Assembly (NCBI GenBank): GCA_030141605.1
Contig: JAQGDQ010001287.1
Location: forward strand, 1 to 49,664
Source of the DNA: Tubiluchus corallicola
Lineage: Eukaryota > Priapulida > Priapulimorpha > Priapulimorphida > Tubiluchidae
Length of the DNA stretch: 49,664 bases
Direction: 5' to 3'
Position numbers and translations under genes: made by a program. Positions 11,330 to 21,792 of the stretch are shown in pieces (position 1 is the first letter of the stretch; each line of letters starts with the position of its first letter). Below the pieces are notes generated by a model. That model was not told the DNA's origin and ran no database searches. It was given only the letters and a program-made list of their open reading frames with translations.

Positions 11330-11848
11330 AAGTTTCGAGAACTCTGGCATAAAATTTGGCACCTGATCAAGAACTGGGAATCTATTTTGGTTCCTGGATC
11401 TCGATTATTTCGTATTTAGCTCAGATAAGGTGGGAGAGTCGATGTATCAAACTAATTTTTTTATCTAAACTTTCTTCTCAAAAGGTTTATTATTAGTGTT
11501 TGATGTCCATTGTCGTGTCACCTGTATATATTGTAAATGAAAGCAATAAACAAAGGAGTTAAAACATCGTAATGTACTTATTTACATTATCACTTCACGT
11601 ATAACGACATAACATAACAACTTCACAACACGACCTGTAAATAAAACAAAATAGTGTTAGTGAACGTCATGACGTCATCATGGGATTCTTTACTCCCGAC
11701 ACACTTAGTGTCTTTATTACATGAGGAAAACCGGTTCCTATACTTGGGAGAAACGAACTTTCCTTTAACTGCAGTTAGTACATTTTAAGTTTAGAGATAG
11801 CTTTGCTTCTCAACGTGACCAAAAACTAATTTTCCTTTAACTACAGTT
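11330..11848 (+). mobile_element. F-type element, copy F1, left part
   Basis: The sequence from about 11340 (CACCTGATCAAGAACTGG) to 11848 aligns with 34845-35340, sharing the words GATGTCCATTGTCGTGTCA, AACAAAGGAGTTAAAACATC and TCATGGGATTCTTTACTCCC. It ends in the first minisatellite units (TTTAACTGCAGTTAGTACAT), at which point the LINE is inserted. The right part resumes at 16943. Confidence 0.65.
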
Positions 11849-12063
11849 TTATATTCTGACAAAATAATTTTGGACCACGTATGCAGTTGACATTTATAGT
11901 GTTAGATCGTCTGTGCACTGGCAAGCTGTTCATTTTACCGGCAGTCTGTATAATTTTGACAAATTGGTGATATTGCGGAGGCTTCGTTCAAGTTTTCCCG
12001 CCATTTGGAGCTTCACAAAGGAATTCGGTTACCGGTAAACACAGACATACACGAGCGTACAGA

Positions 12064-12984
12064 ATGACTTCGACAAGCGATCACAACATTACCCTGGATG
12101 AGTTTCGACTGTTAAACCCAAAACAAAGAGAAAAAGTCAATAAAAGTGAATTACTGAGGCTACTATCAGAATCAGAAATGACACCGCAAGCAGAGTCAGG
12201 TCTCGAGGACAGCAGTAAAGGCACTGATCTAGAAAGTCAAGCAGCTATGGAAGCAAGGATTATTCAACAGGTTAGATTATTAATTTTTCCATTATCCAAG
12301 GAAATCTCTGAACTAAAGCAGCTCACAGATCAAGTTAAATCTAGCCAGGACTTTATAAGCAGCAAATTTGACCAATTTAAAATGGAGACAGATGCTTTAA
12401 AAAAGACCACCAATGATCTTACTAAAAAATTAAACGAGCTAGAGAGAAAGCAGGATGATTTAGACCAGTATGGGCGACGGGACACCCTCATTATCTCCGG
12501 TATACCCCAAGCTAGCGATTATGAAAATACTGACGAAATTGTTTGTCAAGTAGGTCAAGCCCTCAAGGTGAACATCTGTAAAGAGGACATCTCGATCTCC
12601 CATCGATTGCCACGAAAAGAAAGTGCTACAAGACTACCACAGATTATTGTGAAATTTATAAAACGGAAAGTAAGAGACTGTTTGTGGCAAAACAAACCCA
12701 AGAGAAATGGATCTCTTAAGGCTAGTGATTTAGGGTATGTTTCACATAATCTTGTGTACATTAGTGAAAGTTTAACTAATCGTAGACTTGTATTACTTAA
12801 CAAATGTCTCGAACTAAAAAGAAACAAAGTAATCTTGTATGTTTGGACTAAAAATGGCCAGATTTTCATCAGGAAAACTGAATCATCTGAACCCTTCCCT
12901 GTAAACAATTTTGATGATGTAGATAAATTAAAACACCAATCACTTCTTCACTCGTTTCAATCAATATCGTATTGTAATGGTTAG
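12064..12984 (+). CDS. LINE ORF1: coiled-coil RNA-binding protein
   Basis: The 306-residue ORF starts at the first ATG after the leader. Residues about 60-140 form a long heptad-like coiled coil (SKEISELKQLTDQVKSSQ, then LTKKLNELERKQDDLDQYG). The following segment, QYGRRDTLIISGIPQ, and the basic stretch around IIVKFIKRKVRDCLW resemble the RRM and C-terminal domain of L1-type ORF1 proteins (Transposase_22 family). Such proteins trimerise and coat the element RNA as chaperones. The stop codon overlaps the ORF2 start by eight bases (12977-12984), which suggests ORF2 translation by termination-reinitiation. The frame is undamaged. Confidence 0.85.
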   Translation: MTSTSDHNITLDEFRLLNPKQREKVNKSELLRLLSESEMTPQAESGLEDSSKGTDLESQAAMEARIIQQVRLLIFPLSKEISELKQLTDQVKSSQDFISSKFDQFKMETDALKKTTNDLTKKLNELERKQDDLDQYGRRDTLIISGIPQASDYENTDEIVCQVGQALKVNICKEDISISHRLPRKESATRLPQIIVKFIKRKVRDCLWQNKPKRNGSLKASDLGYVSHNLVYISESLTNRRLVLLNKCLELKRNKVILYVWTKNGQIFIRKTESSEPFPVNNFDDVDKLKHQSLLHSFQSISYCNG

Positions 12985-15757
12985 CTTTAATTGTACTAAG
13001 TGTAATAAAACTTGCAAAGCAAATCAAAACTCAATTCAATGTGATGTGTGTTCCCTCTGGACACATCTAAAGTGTACAATGTTGTCTCATCATGATTTTG
13101 TAAATTTAGCAAGTTCTAATGACAGTTACTTCTGCCAGCAATGCATTAATGATGTGCTTCCTTTGCAGTTCATTGATGATGATGAATTTATGGAAATGAC
13201 TAATCACTATCAATTTTCTAATTTTGTAAAAGATTTATCTTGCTTTTCATCAATTTATGACTCTTCTTCGCTAGTCCACTGTAATAGAGATGATACAGAC
13301 ATCGACAATTATAGACTTCAGTATGACAGCAAATACATTAATCTTGCAAATCTGAGTAGTGATAAATCCACAGATAAAGCAAACAATGACACATTTATAA
13401 TACACTTTAACACATCAAGTTTGAGGAAATACTATTCAGACATGACTGATACATTAACACAATTTCAAAAAATGCCTGAGTTAATAGCGATCTCGGAAAC
13501 CAGAATTCACGAATCTGACACTTTTTTATGTAACATTCCAGGATATTCTTTCTCACATTATGATTCCAATACAGCTGCTGGTGGCGTAGGTGTGTATGTA
13601 AAATCTAGCCTCAATTTTAAAATTAAACCTGAATACAAAATAAGAACTTGTAAAAATGTTATTGTTAATGGGATTAGTACAACTAGTAGACTAGCACTTG
13701 AGGACCTGTGGCTTGAAATTGCTTCCACCGATAACAAAAAATCTTTTATAATTGGAATAATATATAGGCATCCAAACACCCCAGTCGAACATTTTCATGA
13801 CGAATTAGAATCAGTTCTTTGCACTATCAATTCCACAGGCAAACCAGCTTATATATGTGGAGACATTAATATAGACTTATATCAACATGATAACAAACCA
13901 TTTATTAATAAGTATCTGAACATGCTCTTCTCAAATCAATTTACACCAATTATCACGCGACCAACTAGAATTACTCCAACGTCACACACCCTAATTGATC
14001 ATATTTATACTAATAATCTTTCTACACCCATCACATCTGGCATCATTACTAACCCCATTGCGGACCACTTGCCAATATTTGCCATTATAAGAAATACTAA
14101 TCTCCTGCACAACAACATTAAAAAAACAGTCAGATGTACGAGATCATTCAATCAAGGTAACTTTTTAAGCGAGCTTCAAGTTAATATAAGTAACCTAACA
14201 CTGAATGATGGCGAAGCAGACATACACTCTTACTGCTCACAATTCATGGACTCGTTTAAAACATTACTTGACAAACATGCCCCACTCAAAACGTTATCAA
14301 GGAAAAACTCAAAAACTATAGCTAAACCATGGATCACTCCCGGCATTCTCAATTCTATTAAAACAAGAAGCCGTATGTATACAACACACAAGTTATCCAA
14401 CTCACTGTATAAGCAAAATTTATATAAAACATATTCTAACAAACTTAATCACATCAAACATGCATCCAAAAAGAAGTATTACTCCCAGATATTGCTTGCA
14501 AACAAAAATAGCATGAAACAAACTTGGAGCACTATCAGTGAACTTCTCAAAATTAAAAAAAAGACAGCAAGTATAATGCCAACTAAAGTTTGTTACCAAG
14601 GCACAACCTCATGCGACCCGCACCATAAAGCTAATGCTTTTAACAGTTTTTTTGCAAACATTGGTATATCACTGGCATCACGCATAACACAACCCCAAAA
14701 CTGTAAGTATACAGACTATTTAATGCATCCCCAAGAAAATTCTTTCTATATCACACCAGTTAGCGAAATCGAGATTTCCCAAGCTATTGATAGACTAGAT
14801 CCCAATAAAGCAAAAGGCCCTTATGACATCCCAATTACATATTTCAAAATGTCAAAAAACATAATCTTAGCTCCGCTTACAAATCTGTTTAATGCGTCAA
14901 TTCTGACTGGGACATTCCCCGACACTTTAAAACTGGCAAAAGTAATCCCCATATATAAAAAAGATGGTCCAAATGAGCTGAACAACTACCGACCTATCTC
15001 AGTCATATCACCCATTGCCAAAATTTTTGAGTCAATTTTATATAAACGCCTGATGACATATTTAATCAAAAATGATACAATATCATGTTTTCAATTCGGT
15101 TTCCGCAAAAATCATTCCACAATATTAGCAACTGCTGAAATCATAGACAATCTTCTGACAAACCTAGACAATAAATTACTTACCTGCGGCATTTTTCTTG
15201 ATTTAACAAAAGCTTTTGACACCGTTCAACACGACATTCTACTCAACAAAATGGACTATTATGGTATCCGTGGAATCACGCAAAAACTATTCCAGTCATA
15301 TCTTACGAACAGACACCAATTTACGGTAGTTGACAATTTTGCCTCTGACCTATGCTCAATACAATGTGGTGTACCTCAAGGATCCACCTTGGGTCCACTT
15401 CTTTTCCTGATATATATAAATGACCTCCCTCTTTGTACTAACATGCAAACACGACTTTTTGCTGATGACACTAACCTCTTCTTAGCAGACAACGATACGC
15501 AAAATCTTGAGCTTAAAAGTAATGAAGAACTGATCAAAATTAACACACGGATGCGTACAAATAAGTTAACAGTAAACTATAATAAAACAAAATTTATGAT
15601 CATAAGAAATAAATTTGAAAACAATGAAAACTCCATTATAACAGTATCCATGCAAGACTGTTTATTAGAACAAGTATCAGACATAAAATATCTGGGCGTC
15701 TACATAGATGACACCCTTAATTGGTCAACACACATAAAAATATTACCTACAAAGTAA
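12977..15757 (+). CDS. LINE ORF2: PHD finger, APE endonuclease, reverse transcriptase (truncated by frameshift)
   Basis: The 926-residue frame shows three modules. Residues 6-56 form a C4HC3 PHD-type zinc finger (Cys6, 9, 22, 25, His30, Cys33, 53, 56). Residues about 140-370 are an APE-type endonuclease, with HFNTSSLR, AISETRIHES, IIGIIYRHPN, CGDINID, TLIDHIYTNN and ADHLPIF motifs all present. Residues about 600-920 are a reverse transcriptase: NNYRPISVISPIAKIFE, QFGFRKNHST, FLDLTKAFDTV (about 741), GVPQGSTLGPLLF (about 798), LFADDTNLFL (828-837, catalytic Asp pair) and YLGVYIDDTLNW. The protein nicks target DNA and primes reverse transcription there. The frame closes early at 15757; homologous sequence continues in another frame. 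Confidence 0.9.
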   Translation: MVSFNCTKCNKTCKANQNSIQCDVCSLWTHLKCTMLSHHDFVNLASSNDSYFCQQCINDVLPLQFIDDDEFMEMTNHYQFSNFVKDLSCFSSIYDSSSLVHCNRDDTDIDNYRLQYDSKYINLANLSSDKSTDKANNDTFIIHFNTSSLRKYYSDMTDTLTQFQKMPELIAISETRIHESDTFLCNIPGYSFSHYDSNTAAGGVGVYVKSSLNFKIKPEYKIRTCKNVIVNGISTTSRLALEDLWLEIASTDNKKSFIIGIIYRHPNTPVEHFHDELESVLCTINSTGKPAYICGDINIDLYQHDNKPFINKYLNMLFSNQFTPIITRPTRITPTSHTLIDHIYTNNLSTPITSGIITNPIADHLPIFAIIRNTNLLHNNIKKTVRCTRSFNQGNFLSELQVNISNLTLNDGEADIHSYCSQFMDSFKTLLDKHAPLKTLSRKNSKTIAKPWITPGILNSIKTRSRMYTTHKLSNSLYKQNLYKTYSNKLNHIKHASKKKYYSQILLANKNSMKQTWSTISELLKIKKKTASIMPTKVCYQGTTSCDPHHKANAFNSFFANIGISLASRITQPQNCKYTDYLMHPQENSFYITPVSEIEISQAIDRLDPNKAKGPYDIPITYFKMSKNIILAPLTNLFNASILTGTFPDTLKLAKVIPIYKKDGPNELNNYRPISVISPIAKIFESILYKRLMTYLIKNDTISCFQFGFRKNHSTILATAEIIDNLLTNLDNKLLTCGIFLDLTKAFDTVQHDILLNKMDYYGIRGITQKLFQSYLTNRHQFTVVDNFASDLCSIQCGVPQGSTLGPLLFLIYINDLPLCTNMQTRLFADDTNLFLADNDTQNLELKSNEELIKINTRMRTNKLTVNYNKTKFMIIRNKFENNENSIITVSMQDCLLEQVSDIKYLGVYIDDTLNWSTHIKILPTK

Positions 15758-16298
15758 GCAAAGTTACAGGTATATTTTTTAAATTGAGGCATTACTTGAG
15801 CACGGATATACTAAAAATGATTTACTTTGCCATTGTGTACCCACACATTAACTACTGTATCTTATCGTGGGGCACAGCAAAAAAATCTGTTGTGAAACCA
15901 CTTACAGCAGCACATAAAAAAATTATCAAAACAAAAGGACTTCTGCTGGGTTCCGAGATCATGCTACCCCCTCCTATTATGCTTTGCAATTATTAAAAAT
16001 TAATGAAATTTATAAGCTTGAGTTAGCGAAATTCATGTTCAACTATAAAAAGGGCATTCTACCTAAATTATACGGCAATTATTTCAAAAAGATTAGTGAC
16101 GTTCACCAGTATTCTACGAGAGCAGCTACCAAACAAAACTATTTTCAGGAAAGATTTAACACAACAAAAGGTTTACAAACTTTAAAACATAATGGTACAG
16201 TTCTATGGAATACTCTTTCAGATGATCTTCAGCAATCAACTAGTATCTGTCACTTAAGTAAATTATATAAATGTCAACTCTTGCAAACTTATTACTGA
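15721..16298 (+). pseudogene. LINE ORF2 C-terminal part, displaced by two frameshifts
   Basis: Downstream of YLGVYIDDTLNWSTHIK the expected C-terminal region continues in two other frames. One runs from about 15740, with FKLRHYLSTDILKMIYFAIV then YPHINYCILSWG. The other, from about 15950 to 16298, has YYALQLLKINEIYKLELAKF, YSTRAATKQNY and TVLWNTLSDDL. Two small indels, near 15735-15750 and near 15920-15955, explain the breaks. This copy therefore cannot make a complete ORF2 protein. The C-terminal motif order fits CR1-like and related LINEs. Confidence 0.8.
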
Positions 16299-16806
16299 AC
16301 AACTTTTATTCCTTTTGCAAGAGCAGTTACTGTTATAGCAGAATCAATTAACTTCCATATTTAATTGTTTATTGTCTAACTTCTGTAGATCATTTTCAAA
16401 GTCTGGACTCCAATTGTCAATCTCCTCATGCAGTCATACACGTAATTTTTTGTGCTCTAACTATCTGCCAATTTATTTTACATCAGATCATCAAAAATCG
16501 CTCTGTATTTTTTTTTTACATTATGCTTGCGTTATAAAGTAAATTTCAGTTGCCATTGTTATTATGTTCCTGATGTCAGATTTTTATTTCAGTTCTTGTT
16601 TCAGTCCTTATTTCAGTTATCTTCAGTTTGATTTTTTTATTATTATTATTATGCACTTATTATTACTGTGTATGAATTGTACTAACACATTATAAGCATA
16701 TCATTATCAATTTTATGTCATTCCTAACAATTTAGTTTTTATTATAAGCAGTACTAACACTAATACACTGTAGCATAGCGCCTTTAAAAAATGTTCATCA
16801 CTAACC

Positions 16807-16851
16807 AAAGGGCAGCTGACTAGATGACCAATTGGTCTTTCGCTGCCCTTT
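16807..16851 (+). other. LINE 3' UTR stem-loop
   Basis: A perfect 10-bp stem, AAAGGGCAGC (16807-16816) with GCTGCCCTTT (16842-16851), encloses a loop that itself contains the palindrome GACCAATTGGTC. It lies about 65 bases before the (ATT)n tail. In LINEs whose reverse transcriptase recognises a 3' hairpin this position is typical; that role is inferred here. Confidence 0.7.
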
Positions 16852-16942
16852 CTTCACATTTTTGTTGCTAAATTAATTGTATTGTAACTGTGTGTGTTAA
16901 AAGATAAATAAAAGATTATTATTATTATTATTATTATTATTA

Positions 16943-17520
16943 GTACATATTAAGTTCAGAAATAGCTTTGCCTCGCAACGTGGGAAAACGAACTTCCCTT
17001 TAACTGCAGTTAGTACATATTAAGTTTAGAGATAGAATTCCCTTTAAACGTTGGGAAACTTTACTTTCCTTTAACTACATTTGGTACATATTAAGTTCAG
17101 AGATAGCTTTGCCTCGCAACGTAGGAAAACGAACTTCCCTTTAACTGCAGTTAGTACATATTAAGTTTAGAGATAGCATTCCCTTTAAACGTTGGGAAAC
17201 TTTACTTTCCTTTAACTACAGTTGGTACATATTAAGTTATGAGATAGCTTTGCCCCCCAAACGCGGGGATAGACCCGCTTCGTCAACTTTCACAGCATTC
17301 AGGATTTCTCAACGAGCTATTTCCTGCCTTTGACTTTATACAAGGCCCATCATTATACAGTTACACGGTTAATGATGCGATAAGACAGGTTTCCTTTATA
17401 CGTACTTGCGCAACAAAACTACAAAAGTAATTATGTACTCTTTTTTAAGTACTTCATGCAGGTGTTTATACAGAACAATTAATAATTGGTTTACTTCGGA
17501 AATGCGTTTCCGACACTATG
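16943..17520 (+). mobile_element. F-type element, copy F1, right part with ~71-bp minisatellite
   Basis: Units of 70-71 bp (starting near 16954, 17024, 17095, 17165 and 17236) carry AGTACATATTAAGTTCAGA and CCCTTTAACTGCAGTTAG. A degenerate hairpin zone (GATAGACCCGCTTCGTCAAC ... CAGGATTTCTC) follows, then a tail matching 36040-36225 (ACTACAAAAGTAATTATGTA, TTACTTCGGAAATGCGTTT). It continues 11330-11848 across the LINE. Confidence 0.7.
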
Positions 17521-18435
17521 CGCCATAGTTATTCGTTTATAAAATGCTATGCAACTTGACCTGTCTTACGAACGTTAAAGCAAAAGCCATGTCTCTCGGG
17601 AAGTTCAGCTTATTTTAATATTTTGGGAAAATGTTATAAACTTTTTAAAGTCGTGATCACTTTACACTTGGGCGGGCTCATTTAAAAAAAAATGGCGTCA
17701 TCTGGTTTCCGTGCAATATAAACACCGGCAGGTGCATCACATATTTAACTTATAGAGCGAACGCAAACTAAGTAACCAGCCCGGTACCTACTACGTTCTG
17801 GCAAGTTTACATGCGTATCTAAAAGCCAACAAAAATCTCTAAATTAATTATTTACACAATTAATGTTAATATTAAAGCGACGTAACTACTTTAAATTTGA
17901 TCATAATTGATCGAATGACTAATTTTTGCATAAACACAGTTAAACACAACATTAGAATAACGGAACTTCTAAGCAAATTGTAGAAATTTCTCAACGCGTA
18001 TTTTCACACAGCTGGCCTTAACAGCATTCACGCTGCCCAGCGGTCACCAGCTTACGTCATTTTTTTCAAATATCTGGCATCAACGTTCATTTGGGAGATA
18101 AGAAATATTTAAATTTCTTTTACATTTTTAAGTAAAGCGTTCTATGCGCATAATTTGTATCGTGATTTCAATATTTTTAATTGACATTAAAATGCAATAA
18201 ATGCTGTTCGAGGGTTCGTTCTTCTTTTAAGCATAGTCAGAATAGGAAAATATCAGATAATCAACGTGGGATCATTGTTATTGCTGGTAAAATGTGACCA
18301 TAAAACGATTTTCCAATTCTCGGCGATATTACGGTAATTTTTATGAGTGTGTCGACCTGTCACATTTCACACGTCGCTCTTCGCTAATGCTGATTTAGAG
18401 ACAACATCAATGCGCAAAGGGTCGAGTCAACTTAA
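17521..18435. other. Non-coding stretch, nothing recognised
   Basis: No gene, splice-supported exon or internal repeat recognised. It ends at the TTAA target site of the next element. Confidence 0.35.
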
Positions 18436-18828
18436 CCCTTGACCGACCGATGTGGGGTAAAAATTACCTCAGGAGTGTTTGCTCACATTTTTTATATTGA
18501 TGCACACAACGAAAATTTTTCAAACTCGTAGTGATTAAATATTTTTGAAATATTTCTTGAAAAACTTGAAGACTTGAAAAAGCAAACATTATGCAAATAA
18601 TAGTGCACAAACAATACAGTGCAATAGTGGAAACCTTTTTTATCCTTGGCGACCTCATATATTTATGCCAACTTGCCACAGAACTTGGTTTTGCACTAAT
18701 AGGAGCATCTCAATTACCAGTTGGCCATTCTGTTCAGTTAGTAACGCATATTAAGCAAAACGTTCATGGAGTAATCTTTTACCCTGCTTGGTATTTATGA
18801 TAATATAAAACTCTTGGTCGGCTAAAGG
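18436..18828. mobile_element. piggyBac-like MITE
   Basis: A TTAA (18432-18435) is followed by CCCTTGACCGACC. The other end reads GGTCGGCTAAAGG (18816-18828), followed by TGAA, a one-base change from TTAA. TTAA target sites plus CCYTT-starting ends are characteristic of piggyBac elements. The interior is 393 bp with a 69-codon open frame that has no transposase motif, so it is treated as non-coding. Confidence 0.6.
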
Positions 18829-18921
18829 TGAAGTGACACTACAAGTATAAAGTTTTACGTGTACAATTTGCCTGGCAATTCTTGGCAAACATTTTACTCA
18901 GAAAGTTTGCGTTATTTAGAA

Positions 18922-19551
18922 TCATTAAAGGAAGGCAAGATGATTTTTCACATACTACCCTATTTTCAAGTACGGTAAAATGTATACATCTTAACACAAC
19001 TGATACTGCAAAAGCGTTTTTGGTAATTAAATTACAGATTAAAAACTTAATTAACGGCAGGCGAGCCCAACTATTCATGACATCATAAACTAACATGATT
19101 TTCAGCATCAAAAATATTCCGCGAGCGCGTTGCACGTGTTTGTGAAAACGAAAATTGAAGTACAGTGCTACTGCAAGATATCCAGTGTGTTGTACTAAAA
19201 CTAGGCAAGCTTTAAGATGCAAATTCAAATCTCAAATTTACCGCTGTGTCACGCATGAGCTGTCGAACATGTGCAGCACGTCACAGACGAACACCTCGGA
19301 AGTGAGAGATACAGCACTTGTTTTTTGTGTAACGAATTTTCGAAATGCAGGCGCTAGTGCCCGTCTAACTAGCGAATAGCGAAACGCATGTAACAGCGAA
19401 AAACTAGTAGCCCAAACGTGAAATTGAGTTTGTGTGGTAATAATTCTTTCACCTAAGTCATTTTTGAAAAAAATAGTATGTTTCCTTTCAAGTATTTTAA
19501 GGAGTATATTGTTTGACCTACAGTTTACGATTGGGTCCGGTTTTGCTTTAA
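18922..19551 (+). mobile_element. MITE family C, copy 1
   Basis: The left end, CATTAAAGGAAGGCAAGATG, and the right end, GGGTCCGGTTTTGCTTTAA, are imperfect inverse complements. The interior words GATGACATCACAAACTAACA-type, GAAGTACAGTGCTACTG, CATGAGCTGTCGA and TTTCACCTAAGTCATTTTTG recur in copies at 34068 and 44586. The right end stops about 20 bases from the donor of the last CARP exon, on the opposite strand. Confidence 0.75.
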
Positions 19552-19572
19552 CTATAAAACCCATAAATGTAC

Positions 19573-19704
19573 CTTTTTATAAATAAAGTCGATATTTGTC
19601 CGCACAACTCGTCGGTTTAGGGGCGTCGGTGTGCGGAAGTTATTGCCCAATGATTCGGGATGGTCCTCTTTCCGGCCTTTTTGTAAATGGCGCAGAGAAT
19701 TTAA
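19573..19704 (-). CDS. CARP (CA10/11-like), exon 6 of those found
   Basis: Acceptor TTGCAG ends at 19705; the exon is 132 nt (44 codons) in phase with exon 5. It encodes LNSLRHLQKGRKEDHPESLG, then NNFRTPTPLNRRVVRTNIDF and IYKK. The NNxRP-x-x-PLNRR-x-VRTNIxF pattern is the well-conserved C-terminal strand of CA10/CA11 and fly CARPA. The donor is GTACAT. If it is not used, the frame reads VHLWVL and stops at TAG 19554-19552, giving a plausible C-terminus; otherwise a further short exon lies to the left. MITE C begins about 20 bases beyond. Confidence 0.85.
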
Positions 19705-20084
19705 CTGCAATACAACAGATTACAAATTAGTCTACAGAAAAATTAATTTGCTTAGACTGCTGTTATCAACCTTTGTATATCATGCTTTGTCTGCAAGCAA
19801 AGAAGCTAAACTGTGTGTGAAAGAATGAATGAGTCTGGCGACCTGTGTCATTTTACTTGTCGATTTTTGCTAATTATACTAAATTTACATGGAACATCAT
19901 TGTGTAAAGTATTAGAGATCATAGGCTTATAGGTATGAGGTTCACCTGACAACTATTAACCTAAATATAGCTTATTTAGTTTAAATAAAGCAGATTTTTG
20001 AGCTGATATGTGAAACCTCAACACACCCTAGATACGACCAACAGTAAACAACGCTTACAATGTAAAGTTGCAATGCAATGTAAA

Positions 20085-20560
20085 GTTACAGTGACTCATG
20101 GCGTACCACAAGGATCTATACTTGGTCCACGTCTGTTTCTGTTTCTGTTAGCCCATTTACATTATTGATATTCAGAATAGTACCCAAAATCTGAAACTTT
20201 TTTAATTTGCTGATATTGCCAGCATATTTTTTGAAGTCAACAATATGTTAAATATCAATATGACAAATAATAAATTAACTAACATTGCAACTTGGTTTAA
20301 GATAAACAAACTGGCCCAGGTTAAACCCTACCAAAACCGAGTACATTATTTTTAGAGCCCGTAATAAATTATTTGACACCAATGAAGCTGTAAAAATTGA
20401 AAATCACCCTGTTGAACGAGTCCACGAAACGATTGGGGATATTAATTTGAAGTTGGGTAAAAAATTGTTTTACCAAAACATATTTGATCACATTTTACAA
20501 CAGTCTAATATTGCCATACTTTACTTATTGCAGTGTACTTTGGGATATACATATCCCACT
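20085..20560 (+). pseudogene. Degenerate LINE reverse-transcriptase fragment
   Basis: The plus strand reads THGVPQGSILGPRLFLFLL from 20095, the RT motif before the catalytic loop. After stops and shifts it reads FADIASIFFE (near 20207), a decayed FADDTxxF in which the second Asp is lost. NNKLTNIATWFKINKLAQV and a damaged GxxxxxxLxW-like block (GDINLKLGKKL) follow. The order matches the intact LINE at 12977. It lies in the CARP intron region or just downstream of that gene. Confidence 0.7.
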
Positions 20561-20742
20561 AACTTGCTTAAACTTAGTGTTTCAACAGAAATTTTCTAGA
20601 TTAGTTAGCAATTATAAAATGCTTTAGATTACTTTAATAAATAATTTAATAAATAAACCGAATGTGCACAAAACGAACGTCAAGCTTAGTGGTTACTCTG
20701 GCGCAGCAATCCCACTTCTGACACCATATAAAGTTTGGGTCC

Positions 20743-20763
20743 GTATATATATATATATATATA
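20743..20763. repeat. (TA)n microsatellite
   Basis: About ten uninterrupted TA dinucleotides. Confidence 0.9.
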
Positions 20764-21210
20764 ATAACACTTGAGTAAAATTAAAGTAACCCTTTCATCC
20801 AAAATTTTGTTTAACAAATGCAGGTTACGACATTATCATTTTAGACACGCAATCGCGATCCACTTTTTAATTCAATTCAACTATGATTTGTTACTTATCA
20901 TTACAGTGACCGTGTGAGCCTGTCTTTATTTAAGCAAAATTCTACTATAGTTCTTGATTATTTACAAAATAGTAACTGGATGGACGGCCAAGAATAAAAC
21001 CATTTCTGGGCTCTGGCAATTTTCGTTGAGAAAGGTTGAGACACACGTCCCAGCACTGCTAAAACACCTCCCCCCATGCTGATTCAGTGTCTCGAGTGGA
21101 AGATTGTTCTGGCGTGTTCTTATTGTTTATGGCTAATGTCTTTTAATTGTCTTTTTATTGTGAATGCAATCTCATTTAGTTTCTAAACTACAATTTTTGT
21201 ATGAAAAAAA

Positions 21211-21252
21211 CATATCTGTTTGTCTGTCTGTCTGTTTCTCTGTCTGTCTGTC

Positions 21253-21317
<65 letters not shown>

Positions 21318-21540
21318 ATACCTACATGCCTAACTAAATACCAATCTATCTATTTATCTATCTATCTGTCTATCTACTTATCTATCTTTCTGTCTATTTA
21401 TCTGTCTGTCTGTCTGTTTAGCTATCTACCCATCCATCCATCCATCCATCCACCCATCCATCCATCCATCCGTCCATCCATCCATACACCTATCCATTCA
21501 TCCACCCATCCACACATCCATCCATCCACGTATGGATGGA
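21211..21540. repeat. Compound tetranucleotide microsatellite (TCTG, TATC, CATC)
   Basis: A run of TCTG units to about 21318 grades into TATC and TGTC units to about 21425, then CATC/CACC units to about 21535. The open frame across it is an artefact of repetition. It lies about 100 bp beyond the donor side of CARP exon 5. Confidence 0.95.
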
Positions 21541-21637
21541 TGTAATACGTAATTACAAAAAATTCTCAACAGAAAACTCAGAAAGCCAATCAACAGAAAG
21601 AAGAAATGATGCTTTAAATGAAAGCATGAGTTCTTAC

Positions 21638-21792
21638 CACATTTGGTGTGACGTAAATAGGCTTGTTCATGATTATCCACGTCACAGTTTCGTGACATCC
21701 GGGTTTCGACAGGGAACCCTCATACGATATGTACTGCGTAGTTTCAGGCATAAATTCACTTATGGAAACGTACTTCGCTCTTACCTTCTGAC
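21638..21792 (-). CDS. CARP (CA10/11-like), exon 5
   Basis: This 155-nt exon is preceded by CTTTTAG and followed by GTAAGA. Two bases complete a Gly codon opened by the 67-nt exon at 27034, then 51 codons follow: QKVRAKYVSISEFMPETTQY, ISYEGSLSKPGCHETVTWII, MNKPIYVTPNV. The P-x-T-x-x-Y-I-x-Y-x-GSL and ETVTWIIMNKPIY sequences are diagnostic of the CA10/CA11/CARPA branch; the conserved CA active-site Thr (TWI) is kept. The antisense frame on the plus strand is a shadow. Confidence 0.95.

Larger units (their letters stand above)
11849..16942 (+). mobile_element. Near full-length non-LTR retrotransposon (CR1/Jockey-like LINE)
   Basis: The element has a 5' leader of about 215 bp, ORF1 at 12064-12984, ORF2 at 12977-16298 (broken by frameshifts near its 3' end), a 3' UTR of about 600 bp, a stem-loop at 16807-16851, AATAAA words, and a terminal (ATT)n tail at 16916-16942. 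Both outer flanks are units of the same F-type minisatellite, so the insertion point is well bounded. It is probably recent, since the 5' end, ORF1 and most of ORF2 are intact. Microsatellite-like tails are typical of several CR1-group clades rather than L1 poly(A). Confidence 0.9.

Noticed and set aside
18591-18800. 69-codon frame inside the piggyBac-like element as a transposase remnant
   Set aside because: No DDD-type or zinc-finger motif, and too short; the element looks non-autonomous.
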